A DNA stretch of 64,000 bases from Floccifex porci (GCF_009696175.1 NZ_VUMM01000003.1:62001-126000); one strand, 5' to 3'. Shown: positions 54,694-63,694, numbered from the stretch's first letter. Notes: generated by a model from the sequence alone, not told the origin. Numbers and translations are program-made.

Positions 54694-56691
54694 CTAATCT
54701 CCTTCTTCAAATCCCAACGCTCTTAATGAGCGTGCCACTGCTTCTGTCTTCTCAAATACAGTACTCCACGGAATATCGTTTCCATAATAGTGGATTGCAG
54801 CAACATCCTCTCCTGGACAGTTCTTTTTCAAGTATTCCAGAAGCGTACATTCTGGAATCTGAATATTACGAATCATCTCAGGATAGTATCTCATCCATGG
54901 ACGATCAATACTCGGTCTGCCAGTCATTCCTTCTGGAAGCGCTTTCTTCAAAGCTTTCTTCTTGCTGCGTTTTCTTGCTGCAAGTATATCACTCTTCAAA
55001 CCGATACGATTCGTCTTGAAGTGGAAGAACGGGCGCTCTGGAAGTGAGATGATCTTTACTGGCTGCATGTGTGGATCCAGACAGCTGCGTACTTCTTTTT
55101 CAACATCTTCAACACTGTATCCATCTTCCAGCATGACATACAGGTATGGAAGGAAACACTCTTCATGCTCATCATCCGGAACTACAACAAAGAACTCATC
55201 ATCAATTCCCTCGATGTTCGCATCTGCAACACAGTTTTCCATTGGAAGTGTTGCCAGATCACCACCGCCATAGCGTGGTGCCTTTCCACGAGTCAGTGTA
55301 AACAGGTTACCTTCTTCACTCATATATCCGATGTCACCGGTATGCAGCCATATCTTTCCGTCTTCATGCATCTGAAGAGATTCTGCTGTTGCTTCCGGAT
55401 TATCATATCCTAACATCACTCCAGGACCACTGACGCAGATCTCACCCTGCTGGTTATAACTTAACTCTTCCTGTGTTCCCGGCTTAAATACACTGATTGT
55501 TGTAAGGGGAAGCGGAATTCCTACATTGCCATCTGTCATTGCACGTGTCGGTGAAGGACAGGTCAAATTAGAACCTGCTTCACTGCATCCATAAGCAACG
55601 CTGAACTGCACATTACAGTTATGATCATTCAGGAACTTCTGAGCATTTTTCACCTGCTTATTGTTGTAGGACTCGCATCCTACGCCTGAAGCCAACAGGT
55701 GGGACATATCATAATCATCCGGAACACGTCCATTTCTCATCACATTCTCGATGAACATCGGAATAATCGGCCATGCATTCGGACGATAGCGCATCATCTC
55801 AAGATCTACATCTTCCGGATCACAGAATGGATCCAGAATTAAAAGCCTATTAGATGCCATAGGCATTAATATCATAGATACCACAACAGCTATCAGTGCC
55901 GGCGGAAGGATCGTTACTAACCAAGTTGGACGGAATTCATCTGAACTAGCATAAAAGTTCATCTGATGGATCACACCGATCATCGTATGTGCAGAATGGA
56001 TGACCTGCTTGGACGGTCCGGTAGATCCACTTGTATAAGCGCGGAACAGCGGACGGTCAACATCAACCGGAGCCTCTACTCTTCCAAGATAGTTCTCCCC
56101 GAGTGATAAAAACTTCTCCCAATCCATCGTTGCACGTCCATGAGCAAGATTTTCCGGATAATTGCTGTCCAGACATTTCTGAACGTAATCCGGCATTGCG
56201 TCACGACTGCAGGAATTACAAGTGTCCAGGATAATTACTTTCTTCACATCACTTCCTGCAAGATAAGCATCTAACTCCTCCTGGCTGAGATAATCGTGTG
56301 CAAAGATTGCTCTTGCCCCTGACTTAGCGACAGCTTCTACATTTTCTTCCAGTGTATTGTCACGGCATAATAAAGATGCGCCAATCTTCTCAGCTGCAAG
56401 AAGCAGATATACAAATTCCGGTACAGAACGAAGGAATACCGGAATCTGGTCACCTTCTCCAAATCCCAGAGCCTTCAGAGAATATGCCGCAGCTTCTGCC
56501 TGTTCAAAAACAGTACTCCACAAAATTTCATTTCCATAATAGTGAATTGCTGCTACATCCTCTCCCGGACAATTTTTCTTTAAATAATCCCAAAGTGTAC
56601 ACTCCGGAATCTGTATCTTACTGATCATTTCCGGATAATATCTCATCCAAGGGCGATCGATACTCGGTCTGCCAGTCATCTTCTCATTCAT
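54694..56691 (-). CDS. ANL-superfamily acyl-AMP ligase fused to the start of a second copy
   Basis: The 665-residue product has a complete ligase module (about 1-575) with AYTSGSTGPSKQ, YGCSEAGSNLTCP, TGDIGYMSEE and a basic linker RSKKKALKKALPEG. The linker leads straight into a second start, MTGRPSIDRPWMRYYPEM, and 75 more residues ending GFEEGD before TAG. In module one the matching place reads GFGEGDQIPVF, so a CAG-to-TAG change explains the stop. The acid substrate is unknown. The gene lies 140 bp downstream of an XRE-type regulator gene that may control it. TGAGGAG lies before ATG with a wide spacing. Confidence 0.82.
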   Translation of the reverse strand: MNEKMTGRPSIDRPWMRYYPEMISKIQIPECTLWDYLKKNCPGEDVAAIHYYGNEILWSTVFEQAEAAAYSLKALGFGEGDQIPVFLRSVPEFVYLLLAAEKIGASLLCRDNTLEENVEAVAKSGARAIFAHDYLSQEELDAYLAGSDVKKVIILDTCNSCSRDAMPDYVQKCLDSNYPENLAHGRATMDWEKFLSLGENYLGRVEAPVDVDRPLFRAYTSGSTGPSKQVIHSAHTMIGVIHQMNFYASSDEFRPTWLVTILPPALIAVVVSMILMPMASNRLLILDPFCDPEDVDLEMMRYRPNAWPIIPMFIENVMRNGRVPDDYDMSHLLASGVGCESYNNKQVKNAQKFLNDHNCNVQFSVAYGCSEAGSNLTCPSPTRAMTDGNVGIPLPLTTISVFKPGTQEELSYNQQGEICVSGPGVMLGYDNPEATAESLQMHEDGKIWLHTGDIGYMSEEGNLFTLTRGKAPRYGGGDLATLPMENCVADANIEGIDDEFFVVVPDDEHEECFLPYLYVMLEDGYSVEDVEKEVRSCLDPHMQPVKIISLPERPFFHFKTNRIGLKSDILAARKRSKKKALKKALPEGMTGRPSIDRPWMRYYPEMIRNIQIPECTLLEYLKKNCPGEDVAAIHYYGNDIPWSTVFEKTEAVARSLRALGFEEGD

Positions 56692-56800
56692 AACTATATA
56701 ATATACTCCTCACTCATTCGTAATTATTGCCGCTGTACGACTGGACTTAGTATAGCACAGGCTAAAAAGGAATACACAGGAATCTTTTTGCAAAAAAATG

Positions 56801-56833
56801 GAAAAAAGTGATTCACAAAGAATCACTTTTTTC
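56801..56833 (-). terminator. Terminator after the XRE-type regulator
   Basis: GAAAAAAGTGATTC / GAATCACTTTTTTC is a perfect 14-bp stem with an ACAAA loop, giving T-runs on both strands. It begins 2 bp after the regulator's stop. Confidence 0.85.
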
Positions 56834-56834
56834 A

Positions 56835-58313
56835 TTATTCCATTTGTGAGATCAAATGGATACCATGCATCATATGCTGAATGTACTCCAGAATAGCCGA
56901 TCTGTCTGAAATGACCACATTATCTCCATAATTCCAGAACTCTTCAAATGATCGCTCAAAGATCTTCTGAACATCGGAGCGGTTCACAATCATGCAGTTA
57001 TTCAGGCTTCCGATATTTTCCAGTCTCAGGCAGGTAATCGTATCAGATATGAAAGTACTCTGGTTATCCAGATATTCAAAATCCGAAACAAATTTTCCAT
57101 ATACCAGGCGGACTTCCAGATTTTCATTATTTTCACACAATGAAAGAAGATGCTTCATATATCTCATTCTCTGATCCACACTAAGGTACACTTTATAATT
57201 GTAAAAATCGATTTTATGAGCTACAACCAGATTGGAAAAAGCTGTCTCATAGATCAAAAGTCTGATATTGGATTCCTGCATCACATTCTGGGTCAGCTTA
57301 TGAATTGCCCGCAGCTCATCCGGATCAATCTCCAGTTTTCTGGTGATAATCAGTTCTTCCAGAATCTCTTCAAACAGATCATCCGGAAGAAAGTGCTCCG
57401 TCAAATGGCCGATTGCCCATCTTAAATTCGGGGCAAGCACAGAGTGAAGATACTCACGGCCTGAAATCATTGCATTCATCGACACCTTACGGAAAAGCAG
57501 TCTTTCATGAGTACAGAGCGTCCTGATATTTCGGAATACTGTATTACAGTTTTCTTCTTCCTCACTTATCATAACCGAGATACATCTGTCATTGTTGATC
57601 AAAATTCCAGAAATCATAAAATCATCTTTAACTGTAAAGATCAGATGCCCGGCAGCCTGATCATCTCCATACAGTTGAAAATCAATTGCTGTATTATTCG
57701 TAAGCAAATGGAACAAAAACAAGGTATCGTTAATATAGTCCCATCTTTCCGGCCGGATATGAATGACCATAGAATAATGCACATCCGGATATCCTCCGAA
57801 TGTTGGCATATGCTCATTCTCGATCACCGTAAACTGAATCCGCTGCTCATGCTCAATATTCATCAGATCCAGAACTGCTATGACATCCAGTGACTTTACT
57901 CTTCGCAGAACCGGATGATGCATTCTTGATATGTACTGCAGAAGACTCAGTTCCGGGAAACAGAATGTCTTTGGAGCAATATCCGTCCCGGTATTCTTCT
58001 GCATCTCTTTCACATACTGGTATTCTACCTCCAGATTGTCAAAGATAGCCAGCTTTAAATCCTCTATGTTCTCGACCTGGTAATCGGATAATAAATTTCT
58101 TCTCCCAGTTTCACTGGCTACATCTACGATACATCTGCTAATTCCTTCCAGGATTTTCTTTGCCGACTTTTCCGCCGGAATCATCCGCCCACTCACCCAT
58201 TTACTGATGTAGGACACATCGTACTGAAGCTCCTGGGCGAGCATATAGTTTTTAAGCTCAGCTTCTACCATCAGATCTTCCAACAGCTTACTGAATCTAT
58301 TTTTTTCTGCCAT
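56835..58313 (-). CDS. Large regulator with N-terminal XRE-like domain
   Basis: The 492-residue protein begins with a helix-turn-helix of about 60 residues: FSKLLEDLMVEAELKNYMLA, then LQYDVSYISKWVSGRMIPAE. A long sensor-like region without membrane segments or known motifs follows. Proteins of this layout occur beside ANL-type ligase genes in Lachnospiraceae, so it may regulate the duplicated ligase downstream. ATG follows AGGGGTTATAAA. The function of the large domain is unknown. Confidence 0.7.
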   Translation of the reverse strand: MAEKNRFSKLLEDLMVEAELKNYMLAQELQYDVSYISKWVSGRMIPAEKSAKKILEGISRCIVDVASETGRRNLLSDYQVENIEDLKLAIFDNLEVEYQYVKEMQKNTGTDIAPKTFCFPELSLLQYISRMHHPVLRRVKSLDVIAVLDLMNIEHEQRIQFTVIENEHMPTFGGYPDVHYSMVIHIRPERWDYINDTLFLFHLLTNNTAIDFQLYGDDQAAGHLIFTVKDDFMISGILINNDRCISVMISEEEENCNTVFRNIRTLCTHERLLFRKVSMNAMISGREYLHSVLAPNLRWAIGHLTEHFLPDDLFEEILEELIITRKLEIDPDELRAIHKLTQNVMQESNIRLLIYETAFSNLVVAHKIDFYNYKVYLSVDQRMRYMKHLLSLCENNENLEVRLVYGKFVSDFEYLDNQSTFISDTITCLRLENIGSLNNCMIVNRSDVQKIFERSFEEFWNYGDNVVISDRSAILEYIQHMMHGIHLISQME

Positions 58314-58663
58314 TTTATAACCCCTGTTTCATATAAAATATGAAATTCCTCATCTTTCAAATTTACAACATATAGAAAACCTCTAATCACTTTACTATAT
58401 CATTATTTGCGAAACTTGTAAATTATTGACACATAAAGTAATCGTGTCTATTTTTTTACCATTGTCTTTTATGACAACAAATGATTTTTGGTGCATTTCC
58501 ACCGGGGTCAATATAACTTTCGCTATTACTGCTGCATATTCCATATTCCTTTTCTTCCCTTATAATATTCTTGCAAAAAATACAAAAAGAGGCTTGCAAT
58601 TGTCAATCATTACAAACCCCTTCACTTCTTTTATTCAATTAAAATTATTTGATACGCCTGCTT
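58314..58663 (-). other. Gene-free stretch with the glgA terminator
   Basis: No convincing gene is seen. On the minus strand a G-U-rich hairpin (AGGGGTTTGTAAT with AATTGCAAGCCTCT) at 58583-58622 is followed by TTTTTG and probably ends glgA transcription. The AT-rich remainder upstream of the regulator start should hold its promoter; I could not fix one. Confidence 0.5.
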
Positions 58664-60295
58664 CTATCTTGCAAGTTCCAAATACAGATCCTTATACTGT
58701 TTTGCGGAATTATCCCAGGAACAATTCTTTTCCATATCACGCTGTACCATCTTATCCCAGCACTCGCGCTCTGTGAAATACAGTGTCTTTGCTCTGTTAA
58801 TTGCATCCAGCAACAAACCAGTTTCATAGCGGTCAAATGTAAATCCATTTCCGGAGTCTTCAAACATATTATATGGTTCTACGGTATCCTTTAATCCGCC
58901 TGTCTCACGAACGATCGGAATCGTACCATAATGCATAGCTGTCAGCTGTGTTAATCCACAAGGTTCAAACTGTGAAGGTACTAATAAAGCATCTGCACCT
59001 GCATAGATCTTGTGAGCTCTTGTCTCATCGTACATAATATTAGAGCATACTCTTCCTTTATATGCATTCTCATAATAACGGAAGGAATCTTCATATTCGG
59101 CATCTCCGGTCCCCAGCACTACAACCTGTGTATGCTCGTCCATTACCTGCGGAAGGATTGCATTCACCAGATCCAGTCCCTTCTGGTTGGTCAGTCTGGA
59201 GATCAGTCCAATGACAAACTTGTGATCATCCTGAACAAGTCCCAGTTCTTCCTGTAAGTTGAGTTTATTCTCTTTCTTCTTCTCAATTACATTCGTAACA
59301 TCATAGTTTGCAAATAATCTGGAATCCGTAGCGCTGTCCCATACCTCGTAATCAATACCATTCACGATACCTCTTAACTTACCGGCATGATATCTCAAAT
59401 GCGCATCCAGAGTCTCACCATAATATGGGGTCTGAATCTCTCCTGCATATGTATTGCTGACCGTTGTGATAATGTTGGCATATGCAAGTCCGCCCTTTAA
59501 CATATTGGCATCATTATAATTTACTTTCAATACATCTTTGTTAAATACATAATCCGGAAGACCTGTCCAATATTTGATCGTTGGGATATTATAAATACCC
59601 TGGAACCGTAAATTATGGATTGTAAGAATCGTCTTCGCAGATGTCAGTTTTGTATTTTCGAACATCGTTCTCAAATATACAGGAACCAGAGCTGCCTGCC
59701 AGTCATGACAGTGAATAATGTCCGGTATCCAGTCCATATAGTTCAACGCTGCCAGTGCTGCTTTTGCAAAAAAGCAGTATTTCGGAATGTCATCGATCAG
59801 GTTCGTATACGGATTTCCACTGCTGAAAAACTCTTCATTATCAATGAAATCATATACAACGCCATCCCATACATATTCCATGATTCCTACATAGAATGCT
59901 CTGCCATCCAGGCACAGATCCATCTGGAAAGATCCTTTATATACCATCTTCTCCTGATATTTCCATGGAATGCATTTATAACGCGGAAGAATTACTTTCA
60001 CATCACAGTTCTGTTTTACCAGAGCTTTCGGAAGAGCATACATAACATCTCCGAGACCTCCGGTCTTTACAAACGGATAACACTCAGAACCGATAAATGC
60101 AATACTTTTTCTAGGTGTCGTAGGTATTTCTGTTTTTGGTTCTTCTTTCACCTTTTCCTCAACCTCTTTTTCTTCTTTAACTTCTTCTTTTTTTGCTTCC
60201 TTTGGTTCCACTTTCTTAGCTGCCTTCGGTGCCGCTTTCTTCGGCTCTTCTATCTTCTTCGGTTCTTCTGTTTTTGCTGCCTTTGGCTCTTCCAC
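58664..60295 (-). CDS. glgA: Glycogen synthase with Lys/Glu-rich N-terminal extension, 5' truncated
   Basis: The 543 residues comprise a charged repeat-like extension (about 1-65, units like EEPKKAAPKAAKK) and a full GT5 glycogen synthase. The latter has FIGSECYPFVKTGGLGDVMY with the ADP-glucose KTGGL motif, IIHCHDWQAALVP, GIDYEVWD, LISRLTNQKGLDL and VPSQFEPCGLTQLTAMHYGT. The frame stays open and in character for 22 more codons upstream (VEEPKAIKAEAAKK...) to exactly the transposon end at 60362, with no ATG. The native start was therefore removed by the insertion. GTG at 60295 is a nominal start. Catalytic parts are intact; expression is uncertain. Confidence 0.9.
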   Translation of the reverse strand: MEEPKAAKTEEPKKIEEPKKAAPKAAKKVEPKEAKKEEVKEEKEVEEKVKEEPKTEIPTTPRKSIAFIGSECYPFVKTGGLGDVMYALPKALVKQNCDVKVILPRYKCIPWKYQEKMVYKGSFQMDLCLDGRAFYVGIMEYVWDGVVYDFIDNEEFFSSGNPYTNLIDDIPKYCFFAKAALAALNYMDWIPDIIHCHDWQAALVPVYLRTMFENTKLTSAKTILTIHNLRFQGIYNIPTIKYWTGLPDYVFNKDVLKVNYNDANMLKGGLAYANIITTVSNTYAGEIQTPYYGETLDAHLRYHAGKLRGIVNGIDYEVWDSATDSRLFANYDVTNVIEKKKENKLNLQEELGLVQDDHKFVIGLISRLTNQKGLDLVNAILPQVMDEHTQVVVLGTGDAEYEDSFRYYENAYKGRVCSNIMYDETRAHKIYAGADALLVPSQFEPCGLTQLTAMHYGTIPIVRETGGLKDTVEPYNMFEDSGNGFTFDRYETGLLLDAINRAKTLYFTERECWDKMVQRDMEKNCSWDNSAKQYKDLYLELAR

Positions 60296-60361
60296 TTTTT
60301 CTACCTTTGGCTCTTCTACTTTTTTCGCAGCTTCAGCTTTTATTGCCTTCGGCTCCTCTAC

Positions 60362-60381
60362 TGTTGATTACCAAATTAATT
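60362..60381 (+). repeat. Left terminal inverted repeat
   Basis: TGTTGATTACCAAATTAATT matches the right end with one mismatch over 17 bp. The motif CAAATT recurs twice more within about 65 bp (near 60396 and 60427), resembling the serial transposase-binding sites of Tn7-like ends. Confidence 0.8.
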
Positions 60382-60475
60382 GCTAACACAGTATTCAAAT
60401 TAAATTGTACACATAATTAGGTAACTTCAAATTGTTTATACATATATATTCATATTAAATGTGAAACCCCATCAT

Positions 60476-60509
60476 AAAAAAATGGATACTCAATTTAGAA
60501 TATCCATTT
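60476..60509 (-). terminator. Terminator of the transposon operon
   Basis: AAATGGATA / TATCCATTT pair around a 12-base loop. On the minus strand they are followed by TTTTTTT, overlapping the end of the last gene. Confidence 0.75.
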
Positions 60510-60879
60510 GGTGTTGATATAAATATTTTAAGGCGTATGAAATTGAGCAGGCGCTCTTTTCACATGGTAATTTCTTATAGATTTTTTGACTGTTTTTTTG
60601 TGTTTCGTGCAAATTATCAAGTTCAACTTGGAGTGAGTTCACAAAATATGATTCATCTTCACATTCCATGAATTCATTTATTTCAATTCCTAACAGCCAT
60701 TTTAGATTGTCTTTTACTAAATGGCATAGATAAGTATGTTCTAAGTTAACGCTATCTTCAACAGTTACTTTAAAATCAACACTTCCTTCAAAATGCACTT
60801 CTTTTAATTCGGCAATTTCACTTTTTCTTGATGCGGATCCTGTTTCATATATGATCATTTGGTTTGTTTCTAATATCAT
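60490..60879 (-). CDS. Small unknown protein, last gene of the transposon
   Basis: The 129-residue acidic protein is not recognised. Its first half looks beta-rich (MIIYETGSASRKSEIAELKE, SVDFKVTVEDSVNLEHTYL) and its second half helical, with NSLQVELDNLHETQKNSQK and SACSISYALKYLYQHQMDIL. There is no zinc motif as in TniQ. GAGGTC precedes ATG, 11 bp after the ATPase stop. Position suggests a targeting or accessory role in transposition; this is inference. Confidence 0.7.
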   Translation of the reverse strand: MILETNQMIIYETGSASRKSEIAELKEVHFEGSVDFKVTVEDSVNLEHTYLCHLVKDNLKWLLGIEINEFMECEDESYFVNSLQVELDNLHETQKNSQKIYKKLPCEKSACSISYALKYLYQHQMDILN

Positions 60880-60890
60880 TCTATTGACCT

Positions 60891-61694
60891 CTAACTCAAT
60901 TCATTGTCGTTTATGGCATCCATTACAGTTTCCATACTGATTATCATTTCCTGCTTCTGCTCACCAATCAATAAACTTTTATTACAGATTTGATTGATCA
61001 TTCGAGGAATACCATTCGATGCGTTGATAATTGCGGTCAGTGCATTATTATCGAACACTTCCTGATGACATCCTACACCATCTAATTTTTCTTTTATATA
61101 ACGTTTTGCCTCTTCTTCATTTAGATTTTCTAAATTGTGTGACATGATTATACGCTGCCTTAATGGTTCATGGCTTGATAAGCGCAGCTGATTGTTTAAC
61201 TGTGGCAATCCAACCAGTAATACGACTGCATAATCTTTTGAATCCATTTCAAAATTGAACAGTATTTTTAAATCATTCAAGATCCCGCTTTTCATATAAT
61301 TAGCTTCATCAAATATAAATACAGGTGTAATTCTTTTTTCACGTTTGTATTTTTCTATAATTGTCTGAATGGCTCGGAAATTGTCGACTTTTTTATAGTA
61401 TGGTTCGATTCCAAGATTCAATGCCATCTGTCTGTAGAATTCTATAACAGTAACTGTAGACAGTGATATATATACTACCTTATAGGCGGCAGGATTCAAT
61501 TCGTTTGCCCATTGTCTTACGCTTGTTGTCTTGCCTCGGCCTGCACCTCCTGTCAATACGCCAAAGCCTTTTGTCTGCAGAAGATAATTCAATCTGAATT
61601 TCACTTCTTTATATTCATTTGTTTCTACTAAAACATCTTTTCCATTTTTTATAAATGGATTGATTTCCAATCCATATCTTCCTGTATAATTCAT
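60891..61694 (-). CDS. TniB/ExeA-like AAA ATPase of the transposon
   Basis: The 267-residue AAA+ protein has Walker A GGAGRGKTT at residues 49-57, Walker B VFIFDEANY at 125-133, a sensor-like VVLLVGLPQLNNQLR and the arginine-rich LRQRIIMSHNLENL. It resembles GspA/ExeA and TniB/MuB-like ATPases, which select target DNA and activate the transposase. It overlaps the transposase gene in TAATG, so the two are made together. Confidence 0.9.
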   Translation of the reverse strand: MNYTGRYGLEINPFIKNGKDVLVETNEYKEVKFRLNYLLQTKGFGVLTGGAGRGKTTSVRQWANELNPAAYKVVYISLSTVTVIEFYRQMALNLGIEPYYKKVDNFRAIQTIIEKYKREKRITPVFIFDEANYMKSGILNDLKILFNFEMDSKDYAVVLLVGLPQLNNQLRLSSHEPLRQRIIMSHNLENLNEEEAKRYIKEKLDGVGCHQEVFDNNALTAIINASNGIPRMINQICNKSLLIGEQKQEMIISMETVMDAINDNELS

Positions 61695-62914
61695 TATTGC
61701 CCTCCCAGCTCACTAAGCTTCAGTTTATGTCGATGCATCGTTGCATTTTTATTTTTATCCAACAGTTGAATAGGTTCCAACTCTTTTGAAATAGAATCTA
61801 CCACATATACTTTTTTCAAATCTGGTGAATAACGAATCAATAGTTTCTGTCCCTGATATTTATAGTTTACTTCATATTCCTTTTCGTCAATTACGATCAC
61901 ACTGTCATTAGATACTTTACGTTCGATTTCAAGTAAAAAGCTGCGTTCAACCTCCTGATCAGACATTCTAATAATCAATGTACTTTCTGAAAAGAAACGT
62001 TCCATCGGTGATTTTCCATTCAATGATGAATGAATGCGTTGATTATATTCCTGTACATAGGCAAACAATGATTTTCTTAATTCTTCAATATCTTTAAAAT
62101 CATTCATACAAAGCTGTGACATCCACTGATCTTTCAGAGTTCGAAACCAGCGCTCAATTTTCGCCTTTCCAGTTGGAGTTCGAGCGGGATTATAATGAAT
62201 GATTGTTCCTATTCGTGCTGCCAGAAGGTTCATCTGACTGCTTCTGTAGTTGGCTCCATTATCAAAGTTGAATTTTTTTGGCTTTCCATATTTAATGACC
62301 GCTCCACGAATCACACTCATCAGATTCACAAAATTATCGTTAAAGAATATATCGATTCCGACAATCATACGACTTGCATCATCTATAAGTGCAATAATAT
62401 AAGTCCTCTGCTTCTTTCCGTCTACTTTTAGATAAGGACCTACACTTGAATCTCCACACCACACTTCGTTTATATGTTCACATTCGTATCGCCTCATATC
62501 TTTTATAGGTGTGATTCCTTTTGAATCCTTATATTTCTGCACAAATCGATTTACTGTAGACAAAGAAACATCTTTTTTTACGATTGTATTTGTGTCAAGA
62601 AGTCTCTGGTAGACTATCGTAGCTGGAAGTTTTGGGTATTCAGACAATATATAAATAATTTGATTTTGAACATCCCCATCTAGCTTACGATATTGATTAG
62701 AATCATTTCGTGGCTTTGGGATCAATCCATCAAATCCGAATTTTAAATACCGGTTATACCACCTTCTTACTGTATGAGGGTGCACCCCAGCCTTTGAACC
62801 TGCATCTCGAAAGAAATCACTTTTTGATTTGTACGTATCTATATTTCCAGATACAAATGGTGCAATAAATCCATACCTTTTTAAAGCTATTTCCTGTGCT
62901 GTTTTATGATCCAT
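61694..62914 (-). CDS. D,D35E (rve) transposase
   Basis: The 406-residue protein has N-terminal helix-turn-helix segments (SKAGVHPHTVRRWYNRYLKF, then LSTVNRFVQKYKD). The integrase catalytic core has Asp155 (WCGDSS), Asp218 (NFDNGANY) and Glu254 (KAKIERWFRTLK), with 35 residues between the last two. A C-terminal beta-barrel part (EKEYEVNYKYQGQKLLIRYS) follows. The fold is that of TniA/Mu-type transposases. AAGGAGG precedes ATG. Confidence 0.93.
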   Translation of the reverse strand: MDHKTAQEIALKRYGFIAPFVSGNIDTYKSKSDFFRDAGSKAGVHPHTVRRWYNRYLKFGFDGLIPKPRNDSNQYRKLDGDVQNQIIYILSEYPKLPATIVYQRLLDTNTIVKKDVSLSTVNRFVQKYKDSKGITPIKDMRRYECEHINEVWCGDSSVGPYLKVDGKKQRTYIIALIDDASRMIVGIDIFFNDNFVNLMSVIRGAVIKYGKPKKFNFDNGANYRSSQMNLLAARIGTIIHYNPARTPTGKAKIERWFRTLKDQWMSQLCMNDFKDIEELRKSLFAYVQEYNQRIHSSLNGKSPMERFFSESTLIIRMSDQEVERSFLLEIERKVSNDSVIVIDEKEYEVNYKYQGQKLLIRYSPDLKKVYVVDSISKELEPIQLLDKNKNATMHRHKLKLSELGGQ

Positions 62915-62974
62915 TATAAATTTTCCTCCTTACAGCGACATAATATACAAGGAAACGACATAATTCCTCACACC

Positions 62975-63487
62975 TTATGTGGAGAGGGATAAAAAAATAT
63001 TTCTAGTGCATTTAACCTGCATAAACTGTAATGAAAAAAATTTAAAACAGCTCTTAAAAAGATCAGGATTCAATCTCATACGTTCAGACATCAGTCGCTC
63101 TTTCCAATACTTTTGAAACTGGGATCGAATATAATAATACGAATATTCATTAATTCCTTCATTCCATTCTATCCAGTCAATGAATTTATTAAGAAAGTCT
63201 GATTGAAGAGCTTTTAGATGAACTTCCAAAGCATATTGAGAATAAGGAACGATAAAATACAAAAGCACTGCATGAGTGGATTTACAACTCATACATTTAA
63301 CACGAAGGATCCGCAAAGTGACTGAATGTTTTCTGTATTTAACTTTACGAGTATAATAGCCATGTTTTTGAAAATCATGATGTTTACATTTAGGACATAT
63401 TAAGGAATACAGATTTAAAGTCTCTGTGAATTTTTTATACGATTCAGCATCTACCTGGTTGACGTTAGCCTTATAAACAGTTATCAT
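62975..63487 (-). CDS. DUF6431-like zinc-ribbon protein, first gene of the transposon
   Basis: The 170-residue protein has a zinc ribbon with CPKC near residue 35 and CMSC near residue 84, separated by a beta-rich HGYYTRKVKYRKHSVTLRILR. A helical basic C-terminal half follows, with NKFIDWIEWNEGINEYSYYY and YWKERLMSERMRL. DUF6431 proteins are known beside transposase/ATPase pairs. It may bind ends or target, in the place TniQ fills elsewhere. ATG at 63487 lacks a strong ribosome binding site. The gene ends 60 bp before the transposase start. Confidence 0.8.
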   Translation of the reverse strand: MITVYKANVNQVDAESYKKFTETLNLYSLICPKCKHHDFQKHGYYTRKVKYRKHSVTLRILRVKCMSCKSTHAVLLYFIVPYSQYALEVHLKALQSDFLNKFIDWIEWNEGINEYSYYYIRSQFQKYWKERLMSERMRLNPDLFKSCFKFFSLQFMQVKCTRNIFLSLST

Positions 63488-63506
63488 AATCTTGTTCGTA
63501 AGAGCG

Positions 63507-63638
63507 GAGAGTAAAAAGAACTCATTGGCGTGCGTTGGTTTTACTCTCTTTTCTTTTTCTCACTTTCTATAGGAAATATTATAAAAGTCATAACACATAA
63601 TTTGAATAAATTTTATTCAAACTTGTGCTATGACTTTT
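63507..63638. other. Two hairpins in the transposon right end
   Basis: GAGAGTAAAA / TTTTACTCTC at 63507-63548 encloses a 22-base loop. AAAAGTCATAACACA... pairs imperfectly with ...TGTGCTATGACTTTT at 63583-63638 over about 27 bp. They lie between the DUF6431 start and the right terminal repeat and could block read-in transcription or shape the end. No gene lies here. Confidence 0.6.
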
Positions 63639-63674
63639 TCATTTAATGTGATTAGATTATTCACTTTCATATTC

Positions 63675-63694
63675 AAATAATTTGGCAATCAACA
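63675..63694 (-). repeat. Right terminal inverted repeat
   Basis: Read from the outside on the minus strand it is TGTTGATTGCCAAATTATTT, one mismatch from the left end over 17 bp. A further CAAATTA motif lies inside near 63602. Confidence 0.8.

Larger units (their letters stand above)
60362..63694. mobile_element. 3.3-kb D,D35E transposon with AAA ATPase
   Basis: The element is bounded by inverted ends TGTTGATTACCAAATTA (60362) and, at 63694 on the other strand, TGTTGATTGCCAAATTA. All four genes read leftward: DUF6431 protein, transposase, AAA ATPase and a small unknown protein. A transposase plus overlapping ATPase gene is the Tn7/Tn5053/Mu-like arrangement. The left end interrupts glgA; the right end abuts unrelated repA-leader DNA. 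Flanks CTCTAC and AAAGTG do not form a target duplication. Confidence 0.85.

Noticed and set aside
54694-54696. Amber codons as evidence of a reassigned TAG in this organism
   Set aside because: Several intact genes here end in TAG at the expected place (parA, the adhesin, the first GT4 gene), so TAG is a normal stop.
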